Assembly: GCA_947258815.1 (NCBI GenBank)
Contig: CAMYJW010000027.1
Coordinates: 1 to 64,000 of the forward strand
DNA length: 64,000 nt
Source: an uncultured Sphingomonadaceae bacterium
Lineage (GTDB): Bacteria; Pseudomonadota; Alphaproteobacteria; Sphingomonadales; Sphingomonadaceae
Direction of reading: 5' to 3'
Both the position numbers and the translations under genes were made by a program. Below the pieces are notes generated by a model. It was given only the letters and a program-made list of their open reading frames with translations. It did not search any database and was not told the origin of the DNA. This document shows positions 39,026-48,242 of this stretch, in pieces; positions within the stretch are counted from its first letter, which is position 1, and every line of letters begins with the position of its first letter.

Positions 39026-41061
39026 CAGTAGAAATAGACCGTAATGATGTGGAGCATGAGCAGCAGCGGCAGCGGCCACAACGCCAGCATATGCAGCCAC
39101 CAGCTGATCTTGCGCGGATCGACCTTGCGTTCGCGCACCGGACCGATCGCCGCCAGTTTATGCTCCGATGCCACAATTGCGCCGCCAACCGCACCCGCAG
39201 CGATCGTGGCCAGGAAGCTGAGCATCAATGCCAGATTGAGATTGGTGCCAAGGCGCAGCCCCGAATGCAGAACCAGCGCCGCCACTGCGATCACTCCGAT
39301 CGCCAGATGGATCATCCGCCAGGTCGCATAATCGCCGAAATTCAGCCATTTTACGCGCTTTCGCAAAGACAGTATCCCGGCCAGAACCGACAAGCCCAGC
39401 AACGTGAAACCACTGATCTGCTTGAGCGTGCCGTCAACAAACAGATCGGACACCACGAAGTCCGTTGAAAACACGTCGGTCATCGCGATCGGACGAAGTG
39501 CAACATAAAGCAGCGCGCCGATCGCAGCGACGAAGGAAAACGCCAGCAGCGGGATCGCCCAGCGATCCGCTTCGGGGGGCGCATCGTCTCCGGTCAGTTC
39601 CTGCAACAGCGGTTTGCATGTGCCACATACGGTTGACGCGCTGGTCATGCGCGCCAGTTCTTCGATGCTGGCACACCCCGCAGCGATGGCATCGCCCAGC
39701 TGACCGCGCGTTACGCCGGTGCAATTGCAAACGGTTGCCGCAGGAGGCCATGCTGCCACGGCATCGGGCAGTTCCTCATCGGGCAAACTGCCGGTTCTGC
39801 GGAATGTGCGCAAAGCGAAAAAGCCAATCCGCGCGCGGCTTTGCACAAGCTGCTGCACATGGCCGATGCCATCCCATTCGCCCACCGCGATGGCGCCTGC
39901 CAGCCGCCCGCGTTTCACCAGAAGCCGGCGATAGCCTTCCGGCCCTTGCCAGATATGGCTTTCCAGGTCGTCGCGCTGGTCTGCCTGTTCAACATCGCCC
40001 GCGCTGAACACCGGCGCACCGACCACCTTGAGCCGGGTTGTCGGCTCGCGTCGGGTGTATTTCGCCGTCTGACCCGCAGCATTCAGCGCGGCGACCTGGG
40101 CCTGCTCCAGCCCCGGCGCGACCAGCCCTTCAAGCTGGCCATTGAACTCGGCACATTCGCCCACTGCAAAGATATCGGGATCCGATGTGCGCATCTGCGC
40201 ATCGACCGTGATTCCGCGCCCGACTTTCAGCCCCGCTTCCCTTGCGATCTGGTTGTTGGGCCGGATGCCGGTGCACAGCACGATCGTATCGCATGCGATG
40301 TGATCGCCGCCTGCCAGCAACAACCCTTCAACCTGCAGCGTTCCGATAACCTGCCGCACCGCGCAATGGGTGCGCACGGTGATGCCCAGTTCCCCGATCC
40401 TGCGCGCAAGTTCCTCGCCGCCGGCACGATCGAGCTGACGCGCCATCAGCCAGGGTTCGTTCTCCAGTATGGTGACTTTCGCACCGCGACTGTGCATGCC
40501 GCGCGCCGCTTCCAGCCCCAGCAGCCCGCCGCCGATCACCACCGTATGCCGCGTCGTCTGGGCGCGGGCGATCAGGTGCTCAACATCGTTGAGGCTGCGA
40601 AACGTATAGACATTGCGCAGATCGAGACCGGGAATATGCGGACGAAACGCATGCGATCCGGTGGCGAACACCACAGAAAGATAGGGCCATTCGCGCCCCT
40701 CGTGATCAATCGCCACCCGTTTCTCACGATCCAGCCCGACAATCCGGGTGGAATCGTGCCGTGTGACTGTTTCGGATGTTTCCAGATCGAGCGACTGGCG
40801 GACCTGACCGAGATTGACTTCACGGGCAAGCAGCGGGGTCAGCTTAACACGGTTGTAACCGCCCCATTTTTCATCGCTGAACAGCAGAATCGGATCGCTG
40901 GTCTGCCGCGCGAGTTGCTGCGCCGCACGCGTGCCCGCCGGGCCTCCGCCAACGATGATATGCGCGGGGATTTGCGCCGGCCCATCGCTGTCACGCGCAG
41001 ACGCGATGTCATCCGCGCGCGTGGCATTACCTTCTGAAATCGCACTCGTCTTGACGTCCAT
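39025..41061 (-). CDS. FAD/NAD(P)-[2Fe-2S]-membrane di-heme b fusion oxidoreductase
   Basis: A 678-residue three-part protein. Residues about 30-400 are a pyridine-nucleotide-disulfide-type flavoprotein like the N-terminus of NADH-dependent nitrite reductase (IIVGGGPAGTRAA; VVIGGGLLGLEAA; DIFAVGECAEF). About 455-505 is a BFD-type [2Fe-2S] domain (VCNCTGVTRGQ ... TVCGTCKPLL). The rest has five hydrophobic helices; the third and the fifth each carry His-x13-His (HLAIG...VLH and HMLAL...MLH), the spacing of transmembrane di-heme b proteins. The siroheme reductase part of NirB is absent. ATG at 41061 is chosen; an in-frame ATG at 41109 would add FERLFER-type residues. First gene of the redox operon. 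Confidence 0.88.
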   Translation of the reverse strand: MDVKTSAISEGNATRADDIASARDSDGPAQIPAHIIVGGGPAGTRAAQQLARQTSDPILLFSDEKWGGYNRVKLTPLLAREVNLGQVRQSLDLETSETVTRHDSTRIVGLDREKRVAIDHEGREWPYLSVVFATGSHAFRPHIPGLDLRNVYTFRSLNDVEHLIARAQTTRHTVVIGGGLLGLEAARGMHSRGAKVTILENEPWLMARQLDRAGGEELARRIGELGITVRTHCAVRQVIGTLQVEGLLLAGGDHIACDTIVLCTGIRPNNQIAREAGLKVGRGITVDAQMRTSDPDIFAVGECAEFNGQLEGLVAPGLEQAQVAALNAAGQTAKYTRREPTTRLKVVGAPVFSAGDVEQADQRDDLESHIWQGPEGYRRLLVKRGRLAGAIAVGEWDGIGHVQQLVQSRARIGFFALRTFRRTGSLPDEELPDAVAAWPPAATVCNCTGVTRGQLGDAIAAGCASIEELARMTSASTVCGTCKPLLQELTGDDAPPEADRWAIPLLAFSFVAAIGALLYVALRPIAMTDVFSTDFVVSDLFVDGTLKQISGFTLLGLSVLAGILSLRKRVKWLNFGDYATWRMIHLAIGVIAVAALVLHSGLRLGTNLNLALMLSFLATIAAGAVGGAIVASEHKLAAIGPVRERKVDPRKISWWLHMLALWPLPLLLMLHIITVYFY

Positions 41062-41443
41062 CCGTTGTATCGCCGCCCCTTGCCGCTCGAAAAGCCGCTC
41101 GAAAAACAATCGATTTCTCGGGACACGTCTGGCGAGGGCGAATGCGCCCGCAGCCGAATCGGTGACCCTGCGGTTCGTGCAATCGCGCCATTGCGATGGA
41201 ATTGTGATTTCATTGCAGCCAGATACGCCATTGTATCGTGAAAGAGGCCCTTAGCCGGACCACTTTGCTGCACCTGCGAAAAGAACCCGTTTTCCGCGGT
41301 TTTGTCAAGCCGCCTGGCGGGAAAACCACCGGCGCGCTCCAAAGGAGCAGTCTTGCGCGCCAGCGGGTTGGCAAGCCCCGGCTTATACAAGCGAAGCCAA
41401 GGCCACGGATGTGGCCGCCCGGCGCTTGAGGGCAATCGGATAT
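41062..41443. promoter_or_regulatory. upstream region of the redox operon
   Basis: No gene is supported in these 382 bp. Seen here: a tandem 12-bp repeat (GCCGCTCGAAAA at 41082-41093 and 41094-41105), an imperfect dyad GCGATGGAAT-TGTG-ATTTCATTGC (41193-41216, 8 of 10 pairs) that could bind a dimeric regulator, nested inverted repeats GGCGCGC...GCGCGCC (41331-41361) enclosing CTCC-AAA-GGAG, and a small hairpin GGCCAC-GGAT-GTGGCC (41401-41416) just after tRNA-Arg. I saw no convincing sigma70 boxes. Confidence 0.4.
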
Positions 41444-41520
41444 TGGCGCGCCCGGCAGGACTCGAACCTGCTGCCTCAAGATTAGAAGTCTCGCGCTCTA
41501 TCCAGATGAGCTACGGGCGC
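41444..41520 (-). tRNA. tRNA-Arg(TCT)
   Basis: A 77-nt tRNA on the minus strand: acceptor GCGCCCG pairs with CGGGCGC, D arm GCTCATCTGGATAGAGC, anticodon loop with TCT, T arm AGGTTCGAGTCCT, encoded CCA. Confidence 0.95.
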
Positions 41521-41645
41521 GCGCGCAAATCCCATTAGGCGTGCTTGACGATCAGCGCAAACATCTCGGCGCGCACGCCGCGCAAAATCCGCGCCATTGG
41601 CTCACGCCGCTTTCCTGCATCGGCGAAGCGGGCTAACCAGCAGCG

Positions 41646-42371
41646 ATGAGCGAGCCGGATCTCAAACATATCGATGGCGTTGCGGGGGCGCGGCGGCATT
41701 ATCGCTATTTCGATTTCGTGATGGCCGCGTTCGTTGCGATCCTGCTGCTTTCCAACCTGATCGGCGCGGCCAAGCTTTCCACCATTGCCGGGTTCACGTT
41801 TGGCGCGGGCATCCTGTTCTTCCCGGTCAGCTATGTGATCGGCGACGTGCTGACCGAAGTGTATGGCTATGCCCATGCCCGGCGCTGCATCTGGATGGGA
41901 TTTGCGGCGATGGCGTTCATGGCATTGATGAGCTGGGTGGTCGTCGCCATGCCGCCCGCCGAAACGTGGGACGGGCAAGCCGCCTATGAAAGCGTTTTCG
42001 GCGCTGTGCCGCGCATTGTTGCGGCTTCGATGCTGGCGTTCTGGGCCGGAGAGTTCGTCAATTCCTTCGTGCTCGCCAAAATGAAGCTCTGGACCAAAGG
42101 CAAAGCGCTGTGGAGCCGCACGATCGGATCAACGGTTTTCGGACAGGCGGTGGACAGCCTGATCTTCTATCCCGTCGCGTTTCTTGGCGTGTGGGAAACG
42201 CGCGACGTGTTTCTGGTGATGGTCACCAACTGGGCGCTGAAAGTGGCATGGGAGGCGGTGCTTACGCCGCTCACATATCTGGTTGTCGGCTGGCTGAAAA
42301 CGCGCGAAGGGGTTGATGTCTATGACGACGGGACCGATTTCTCACCCTTCGCGCAAGCCGATTCGGTCTGA
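41646..42371 (+). CDS. yhhQ: queuosine precursor transporter (YhhQ family)
   Basis: A 241-residue protein with about six membrane helices and the DUF165/YhhQ signatures FFPVSYVIGDVLTEVYGYAHARRCIWMG (two stretches) and WSRTIGSTVFGQAVDSLIFY. The family imports queuine precursors (preQ0/preQ1) for tRNA modification. It sits 125 bp after the tRNA-Arg locus on the other strand and 18 bp before recF. Confidence 0.93.
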   Translation: MSEPDLKHIDGVAGARRHYRYFDFVMAAFVAILLLSNLIGAAKLSTIAGFTFGAGILFFPVSYVIGDVLTEVYGYAHARRCIWMGFAAMAFMALMSWVVVAMPPAETWDGQAAYESVFGAVPRIVAASMLAFWAGEFVNSFVLAKMKLWTKGKALWSRTIGSTVFGQAVDSLIFYPVAFLGVWETRDVFLVMVTNWALKVAWEAVLTPLTYLVVGWLKTREGVDVYDDGTDFSPFAQADSV

Positions 42372-42389
42372 ACCCAGCTGACATTGCCG

Positions 42390-43505
42390 ATGACCCTTGA
42401 TCGCATCCTGTTGTCCGATTTTCGCAACCATCGCGAAACCCGTATCGAAAACACAGCCCGCTTTAACCTGCTGGTGGGGGAAAACGGCGCCGGCAAAACC
42501 AACGTGCTCGAAGCGATCTCGCTGCTTGCACCGGGCCGCGGCATGCGGCGGGCGAAGCTGGATGAGATGCCTTCGCAAACGGGCAAAGGCGGCTTTGCGA
42601 TAAGCGCCGATCTGGCAACGCAGGCCGATCCGGTGCGGCTGGGCACGGGCTTGCGGGCCACGCAGCCGGGCAAACGCATTATCCAGATAAACCAGACCGC
42701 CGCGCCGGCTGTGCGGCTTGCTGAATGGCTGTCTATCGGCTGGCTGACCCCGGCGATGGACCGGCTGTTCGCAGAAGGCGCAGGAGCCCGGCGGCGCTTT
42801 TTAGACCGGCTGGTGCTGGCCGTCGCGCCCGGTCATGCCAAAAGCGCGACGCGACTGGAAAATGCATTGCGCGAACGAAATCGCCTGCTGGCCGAACCGC
42901 AGATGCCCGAAAAACAATGGTTCGATGCAATCGAAGCGCAGATCGCCGAAGCTGGAGCCGCCGTGGCCAGCGAACGCGCGGCGATGGTTCGCGAACTGGA
43001 CAGGACGCTGGCGGCGCTTCCCGATGGCCCGTTCGCGCGCCCTTCGCTGCGCTATGAACCGGGCGGGCCAATCACAGCAGAGGCGCTGGCCGCCGCCTTG
43101 CAGGATATGCGCGGGCGCGACCGGGCCGCGCAGCGCACGCTGACGGGGCCGCATCGCGATGAAATTGCCGTTGCCATGGTTGGCAAAAATGGCTCCGAGG
43201 GCGAGCGTCAGCCCGCCGCCGATTGCTCTACCGGAGAGCAAAAAGCCATGCTGATCGCCATCGTCCTTGCCCATTCGCAACTGCTCGAAACCGCCCGCCG
43301 CGAAGATACCCGCCCGCGCCTGTTATTGCTTGACGAAGTAGCCGCCCATCTCGATCCGCTACGCCGCGAAGCGCTGTTTGATCGGCTGCGTGGCGGCCAT
43401 GCGCAAGTATGGCTGACCGGAACCGAACTGGCACCCTTCGACGCCATCCGAAACGAAGCGGCGATCTGGAACGTGCGCGGCGGCACAGTTGCGCGCGCCG
43501 ATTAG
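42390..43505 (+). CDS. recF: DNA replication and repair protein RecF
   Basis: A 371-residue SMC-like ATPase: LSDFRNHRETRI, Walker A VGENGAGKTNVLEAI, TGPHRDEIAVAM, signature CSTGEQKAMLIAIVLA and Walker B RLLLLDEVAAHLD. RecF loads RecA at gaps together with RecO and RecR. ATG at 42390 is preferred over the TTG at 42384. The stop codon lies inside repeat copy C, so the repeat is directly joined to the gene end. Confidence 0.95.
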   Translation: MTLDRILLSDFRNHRETRIENTARFNLLVGENGAGKTNVLEAISLLAPGRGMRRAKLDEMPSQTGKGGFAISADLATQADPVRLGTGLRATQPGKRIIQINQTAAPAVRLAEWLSIGWLTPAMDRLFAEGAGARRRFLDRLVLAVAPGHAKSATRLENALRERNRLLAEPQMPEKQWFDAIEAQIAEAGAAVASERAAMVRELDRTLAALPDGPFARPSLRYEPGGPITAEALAAALQDMRGRDRAAQRTLTGPHRDEIAVAMVGKNGSEGERQPAADCSTGEQKAMLIAIVLAHSQLLETARREDTRPRLLLLDEVAAHLDPLRREALFDRLRGGHAQVWLTGTELAPFDAIRNEAAIWNVRGGTVARAD

Positions 43506-43606
43506 AGCACTTTTCCGATCAATTCGGATCGGAAAGTGCGATAAGCCCGCGCGGCGCATGAGCGTTGCTTTTTCGCTCGCGTCAGCTTGAACGAAAAACG
43601 CTCTAA
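43503..43606 (-). repeat. copy C of the dispersed ~100-bp structured repeat
   Basis: Read on the minus strand it begins TTAGAGCGTTTTTCGTTCAA, continues GCTGACGCGAGCGAAAAAGC and closes with the hairpin GCACTTTCCGATC / GATCGGAAAAGTGC (one-base bulge). Very close to copy B. It lies between convergent recF and the esterase and includes the recF stop codon. Confidence 0.85.
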
Positions 43607-43620
43607 GCAAGCGCGCGGCT

Positions 43621-44322
43621 TTACTCTCGCGGCAACGCGCCTTCCACGCGATCCGCCGTCGCGGAGACCATCGCTTCCACTCCCGCTTTCGTGGGGTGAA
43701 TCTTGTCATCCTGCACCAGATCGGGCCGATCCATCAGCGGCTGGAGGAAAAACGGCACCAGCGTTGCGCCATGTTTTTTCGCCAGTGCAGGGTAAATCGC
43801 GTTGAACGCCTTGCCATAATCCTCACCCAGATTGGGCGCGGCCAGCATCCCCAGCAGAATAACGGGAATGCCTTTTTCCTTCAGCCGGGCAAGCATCGCA
43901 TCGAGATTGGCGCGCGACTGTTCGGGCTTCAGGCCGCGCAACATATCGTTCCCGCCAAGGCTGATGATCGCCAGCGCTGGCGCGGCTGCCTGATTTTCCA
44001 GCGTGAAATCCAGCCGATCGAGCCCGCCGCCGGTCGTATCGCCGGAAACCCCCGCATTAGCGATCCGCGCGTTGATGCCTTTTGCGCGCAAGGCCGCTTC
44101 CAGCATCGCGGGATAGTTCTGCCCTTCTTCCAACCCGTATCCGGTGAACAGACTGTCACCGATTGCAACGATCGGAATTTCGCGGCCCATCACCGGCACT
44201 TCGGGCGGGGTTTCCGCGCCCGCAACGGGGGCCGGAGCCGCAGCCTGATCCGGGGCTGTATCGCAAGCGGAAAGCAGCCCCGCGCAAACCACGGCAATTG
44301 GGGCAAAACGGCGTAAAAGCAA
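43621..44322 (-). CDS. TesA-like GDSL arylesterase, lipoprotein
   Basis: A 233-residue SGNH hydrolase: VAIGDSLFTGYG (catalytic Ser), NAGVSGDTTGGG, SLGGNDMLRG and the DKIHPTKAG catalytic Asp-His. A lipoprotein signal ends in LLSAC (Cys19). The best start is TTG at 44322, five bases after a perfect AAGGAGG; longer frames run into the divergent ABC gene. TesA-type esterases hydrolyse short acyl esters and thioesters. It faces the ABC pair across 46 bp, an arrangement conserved as tesA-ybbA-ybbP. Confidence 0.9.
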   Translation of the reverse strand: MLLRRFAPIAVVCAGLLSACDTAPDQAAAPAPVAGAETPPEVPVMGREIPIVAIGDSLFTGYGLEEGQNYPAMLEAALRAKGINARIANAGVSGDTTGGGLDRLDFTLENQAAAPALAIISLGGNDMLRGLKPEQSRANLDAMLARLKEKGIPVILLGMLAAPNLGEDYGKAFNAIYPALAKKHGATLVPFFLQPLMDRPDLVQDDKIHPTKAGVEAMVSATADRVEGALPRE

Positions 44323-44368
44323 GCGAACCTCCTTGTGAGACACCCCCAAGCTATGCCATCCACGCCGC

Positions 44369-45067
44369 GTGACAAGCCCCCCTCCCCCCCCGATCATCAC
44401 AGCAAACGATCTCCGGCTGACTTTGGGCGATGCCAACAGCCCGGTTGAAATCCTGCGCGGCGTCGATCTGATCATCCCGCAAGGCCAGACAGTGGCCCTC
44501 CTCGGCCCGTCCGGTTCAGGCAAAAGTTCGCTGATGGCGGTGCTTTCCGGGCTGGAGCGCGCAACATCGGGCATGCTTACCGTGGCCGGAGCAGACTTCA
44601 CCGGGATGGACGAAGACGCGCTGGCGCAGGCCCGGCGCGGGCGGATCGGGATCGTGCTGCAGGCGTTTCACCTGCTGCCAACGATGACCGCGCTGGACAA
44701 TGTCGCCACCCCCATGGAACTGGCCGGGATGGACGATGCCAGAGCACGCGCCACGGCCGAGCTGGACGCGGTTGGCCTTGCCCACCGGCTGACGCATTAT
44801 CCAGCGCAGCTTTCCGGCGGAGAGCAACAGCGCGTCGCCATTGCGCGCGCCACCGCCCCGCGCCCGCCGCTGATCTTCGCCGATGAGCCAACCGGCAATC
44901 TTGATGCCGCAACCGGTGAAGCGATCATCGAACTGCTGTTTGACCGGCGCGCGCAATCAGATGCAACGCTGATTATCATCACCCACGATCCGGCGCTGGC
45001 CGAACGGTGCGAGCGGATCATCACGCTGGGCGACGGCAGGATCGCCAGCGACACCACGCAGACGTGA
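44369..45067 (+). CDS. ybbA: ABC transporter ATPase, YbbA/LolD type
   Basis: A 232-residue ATPase with Walker [13 protein letters not shown], signature [14 protein letters not shown] and Walker [13 protein letters not shown], of the MacB/LolD class. GTG start at 44369. Its stop overlaps the GTG of the permease gene by four bases. With the permease and the divergent esterase it matches the ybbA-ybbP-tesA module, thought to act on envelope lipids or export; the substrate is unproven. Confidence 0.92.
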   Translation: MTSPPPPPIITANDLRLTLGDANSPVEILRGVDLIIPQGQTVALLGPSGSGKSSLMAVLSGLERATSGMLTVAGADFTGMDEDALAQARRGRIGIVLQAFHLLPTMTALDNVATPMELAGMDDARARATAELDAVGLAHRLTHYPAQLSGGEQQRVAIARATAPRPPLIFADEPTGNLDAATGEAIIELLFDRRAQSDATLIIITHDPALAERCERIITLGDGRIASDTTQT

Positions 45068-47598
45068 CTGCACCCCTGACATCCGCGCTATCGTGGGGCG
45101 CAGCATGGCGCATCGCGCGACGTGACCTGACGTCGCGTTTCCGGGGGTTGCGGCTGCTGCTGATCTGTCTGTTCCTTGGCGTCGGCGCGCTTGCGGCAAT
45201 CGGCACGCTCACCGGGTCGATCGAACGCGAACTGAGCTCGCGCGGGCGCGAAATTCTGGGCGGCGATATCGAAGTGCGCGTGTGGCAACGCGGCCTGAGC
45301 GAAACGGAAAGCGCCGCGCTCACCAGCCTTGGCCAGCTGGAATCGGGCACCCGGATGCAGGCGATTGCGATGCGCGGCGATCTCTCCGCGCCCGTCGCGC
45401 TCAAAGCCGTGGGTGCGCGCTGGCCGCTGTACGGGCAATTCCGCCTGCAGGATGGCCGCACCGCGGGTGCGCCGCCCGCGAACACGGCTTGGATCGCCGA
45501 AGGCGCGGCGGAGCGGCTGGACGTCAGGCCGGGCGATACCTTCACTATCGGCACCAGCCGCCTGACAGTGGGCGGCATCATCGATGAAGAGCCTGACCGC
45601 CTGAGCGAAGGCTTTTCGCTCGGCGCGGCCATGATCGTACCGGCCTCTATGCCGCAAGCCGCAGGGCTGACCGTGCCCGGTTCGATGTTCCGCACGAAAG
45701 TGCGCGTCGCGCTGAAGCCGGGTCGCAATCCCGACGAGGCGGTTGCGTTTCTGAAACAGCGCATAGGCGAGACGGGTCTGGAATATCGCACGCGTGACAA
45801 TGCCGCACCGGGAACCGACCGGTTCGTTTCCAGAATGGGTGAATTTCTGGTGCTGGTCGGCCTTTCCGCCCTGGTGATCGCCGGGATCGGAATCGGCGGC
45901 GGCGTTTCGTCCTATCTTGAAGCGCGGCGAACCAGTATTGCAACGCTCAAGGTGCTGGGCGCGACAAGCGGCGATATCGCGCGCATCTATATTCTCCAGA
46001 TCCTTGCCGCAGCGCTGATCGGCAGCATCGCCGGACTGGCCGCGGGCGTGCTGGTCACGCCGCTTCTGGCGAGGGCACTGGGCACGCTGTTGCCGGTTTC
46101 AGCCGGATTCGCGTTTGATCCCGCCGCGCTGATCACGGCGAGCGCCTATGGCCTGTTGGTGGCGCTGGTATTCGCCGCGCCGCCGCTGCTGCGCGCCCGC
46201 GCGTTTCCTGCAATGGCGCTGATGCGCGCGCGGGTAAGCCCGCTGGCGCTGCCCCGGCGCGAACTGGTGGCACCCGTTGGACTGGGGCTCGCCGCCATCG
46301 CGGTGCTCGCGCTGACCAATGCCAACCGTCCTTATTTGACCGCGCTGTTTCTGCTGGGCGCCGCGGCCCTGCTTGGTTTTCTGGGGCTGTTGGGGCTCGC
46401 GATCCGCAAGGCCGCGCAGCACGCGCCAGCCCCGCGCGATCCGCTGCTGCGCGCAGGGCTGGCAAACCTGCACCGGCCCGGTTCGCAAACCGGCGCACTG
46501 GTGACGGCGCTGGGTTTCGGCCTCAGCGCATTCGTGCTGCTCGCCGCGATCCAGACCAGTCTTGACGCCAATATCCGCACCCGCGTTCCCCAACGCGCGC
46601 CGGACTATTTCGTGCTCGATGTTCCGCGCGACAAGGTCAGCGATTTTCGCAACGCGGTTCTGGAAACAGCGCCACAAGCGAAGATTCAAACCGTTCCGGC
46701 CCTGCGCGGCAAGATCGTCGCCTATGGACCGGAAGATGCGATGGTGCGGGTTGCCGATCTCGATGAAATTCCCGAAGACGCGTGGTTTCTGCGCGGTGAG
46801 CGGGGCCTGACTTATGCCGATGCGGTGCCCGAAGGCAGCGTGCTGACCAGCGGCGAATGGTGGCCGCCGGGCTATGATGGGGAACCTCTGGTTTCTGTGG
46901 ACGAAAAGCTGGCCGACATTGTTGACATGTCAATCGGCGACACGGTTACGATCAGCCTGCTGGGCGTTGAACGCACGGCACGAATCACATCGCTGCGCCG
47001 GATCGAATGGGATTCGATGGGGCTGAACAACGTGCTGGTTTTCTCTCCCAATGCATTGATCGATGCCCCGCACAATCTTGCCGCGACGATAGACCTGCCG
47101 CCCGGCGCGCGCGCAGAAGGCCTGTTGCGCAAACTGGTCCGCGCGTTTCCGGCCACGTCCGTGATCGAAACAGGCGGTATCCTGCGCGATGCCCGCGCGC
47201 TCTTGTCGCAGATGTCCACCGCGATACTGGCGGCGGCTTCGGTTGCAGTGCTGGCGGGGCTGGCGGTATTGCTGGGCGCGATTGCCGCAGCGCGCGCCAG
47301 CCGGACTTATGACAACGTAATCCTGCGCGTGCTGGGAGCCAGCCGCAGGCAATTGCTGCTGCTGCAACTGGCGGAATATGGCCTGCTGGCAAGCGTCCTT
47401 TCCGTTGTCGCACTGGCGCTGGGCACCACGATCGGCTGGGCGATCATAACCCGGTTGTTTGACTTTGACTGGCTGCCTCACTGGCCCACTATTATCGGCG
47501 TGCTTTGCGCAGGGCTGGTTCTGATAATCGGCTTCGCAATGGCCGGATCGCTGCCGCTGTTGCGAGCAAAACCGGCCAGAGCGCTGCGCGAGCTTTAG
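45064..47598 (+). CDS. ybbP: FtsX-like ABC permease, YbbP type
   Basis: An 844-residue permease with two FtsX-type domains, each preceded by a large periplasmic region: helices near 20-40, 255-380, 410-470 and 710-840. Typical motifs are [24 protein letters not shown] (broken) and [25 protein letters not shown] at 45064 overlaps the ATPase stop (GTGA), giving translational coupling. Partner of the ATPase upstream. Confidence 0.92.
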   Translation: MTAPLTSALSWGAAWRIARRDLTSRFRGLRLLLICLFLGVGALAAIGTLTGSIERELSSRGREILGGDIEVRVWQRGLSETESAALTSLGQLESGTRMQAIAMRGDLSAPVALKAVGARWPLYGQFRLQDGRTAGAPPANTAWIAEGAAERLDVRPGDTFTIGTSRLTVGGIIDEEPDRLSEGFSLGAAMIVPASMPQAAGLTVPGSMFRTKVRVALKPGRNPDEAVAFLKQRIGETGLEYRTRDNAAPGTDRFVSRMGEFLVLVGLSALVIAGIGIGGGVSSYLEARRTSIATLKVLGATSGDIARIYILQILAAALIGSIAGLAAGVLVTPLLARALGTLLPVSAGFAFDPAALITASAYGLLVALVFAAPPLLRARAFPAMALMRARVSPLALPRRELVAPVGLGLAAIAVLALTNANRPYLTALFLLGAAALLGFLGLLGLAIRKAAQHAPAPRDPLLRAGLANLHRPGSQTGALVTALGFGLSAFVLLAAIQTSLDANIRTRVPQRAPDYFVLDVPRDKVSDFRNAVLETAPQAKIQTVPALRGKIVAYGPEDAMVRVADLDEIPEDAWFLRGERGLTYADAVPEGSVLTSGEWWPPGYDGEPLVSVDEKLADIVDMSIGDTVTISLLGVERTARITSLRRIEWDSMGLNNVLVFSPNALIDAPHNLAATIDLPPGARAEGLLRKLVRAFPATSVIETGGILRDARALLSQMSTAILAAASVAVLAGLAVLLGAIAAARASRTYDNVILRVLGASRRQLLLLQLAEYGLLASVLSVVALALGTTIGWAIITRLFDFDWLPHWPTIIGVLCAGLVLIIGFAMAGSLPLLRAKPARALREL

Positions 47599-47602
47599 TT
47601 GT

Positions 47603-47667
47603 ATTTCCGTTCAGGCTGGCGCGAACGGAAATGCAACGCTCAGGCGCCGCGCGGGCTTTAGGGAGCG
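47603..47667 (+). repeat. copy D1 of the dispersed repeat (half element)
   Basis: Contains a perfect 10-bp inverted repeat (ATTTCCGTTC, 10-nt loop, GAACGGAAAT) followed by GCAACGCTCAGGCGCCGCGC and GGGCTTTAGGG. It corresponds to the left half of copies B and C; the right-hand hairpin is missing. The first 61 bases recur exactly at 47668. Confidence 0.85.
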
Positions 47668-47728
47668 ATTTCCGTTCAGGCTGGCGCGAACGGAAATGCA
47701 ACGCTCAGGCGCCGCGCGGGCTTTAGGG
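47668..47728 (+). repeat. copy D2 of the dispersed repeat, exact tandem duplicate
   Basis: Sixty-one bases identical to 47603-47663, in tandem with a 65-bp period. The pair lies between the convergent permease and DUF805 genes, immediately after the permease stop. Confidence 0.85.
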
Positions 47729-47735
47729 CATCGGA

Positions 47736-48155
47736 TCAGCTAAACACGTCCGCGCCATTGGTATCCTTGGGATCGGGCCCGAAACGGTTCGGGCCCTTGG
47801 TTCCTTCAAGAACCATGAACACCAACACGATAAGTCCGCCCAGATACGGAATGAAGTTCAGCAGCACGAACCAGCCAGACCTGTCCTGATCGTGAAACCG
47901 CCGGACCTGCACGGCCAGCGCCGGAATAAAACTGGCAAGCACGAAGATCCCGATCAGTCCGGCACCCAGATAAAACATTGCGCCCGGTTCGGCAGCGCCC
48001 GCAGCATCCAAGGCCATGCCGCCGCTGAACATCAGCGCGCCGAATACCGCGTAAACGATCACGAACAACAGGACGAACATCCAGTATTCCTTGCGGCGCG
48101 AACGGCCCTGAAAATCGAAATACCGCTTGTACGGCAAGATCATCCATTCCAGCAT
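47736..48155 (-). CDS. DUF805 family membrane protein
   Basis: A 139-residue protein with four hydrophobic helices and the DUF805 signatures YFDFQGRSRRKEYW near the start and VRRFHDQDRSGWFVLLNFIP, ending GTKGPNRFGPDP. Function unknown; the family includes E. coli YhaH. Convergent with the ABC permease. Confidence 0.92.
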   Translation of the reverse strand: MLEWMILPYKRYFDFQGRSRRKEYWMFVLLFVIVYAVFGALMFSGGMALDAAGAAEPGAMFYLGAGLIGIFVLASFIPALAVQVRRFHDQDRSGWFVLLNFIPYLGGLIVLVFMVLEGTKGPNRFGPDPKDTNGADVFS

Positions 48156-48242
48156 TTCCTGCTTCCCCCTCTTCCGTTTTCCTCGGTCCGCTCAGCTTAC
48201 CGGCAAACGGGCAAGACGCGAATCAATTATCGGTGCGCACCT

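Noticed and set aside
41238..41429. 63-codon frame upstream of tRNA-Arg
   Set aside because: No ribosome site, composition unlike the neighbours, and it crosses structured intergenic DNA.
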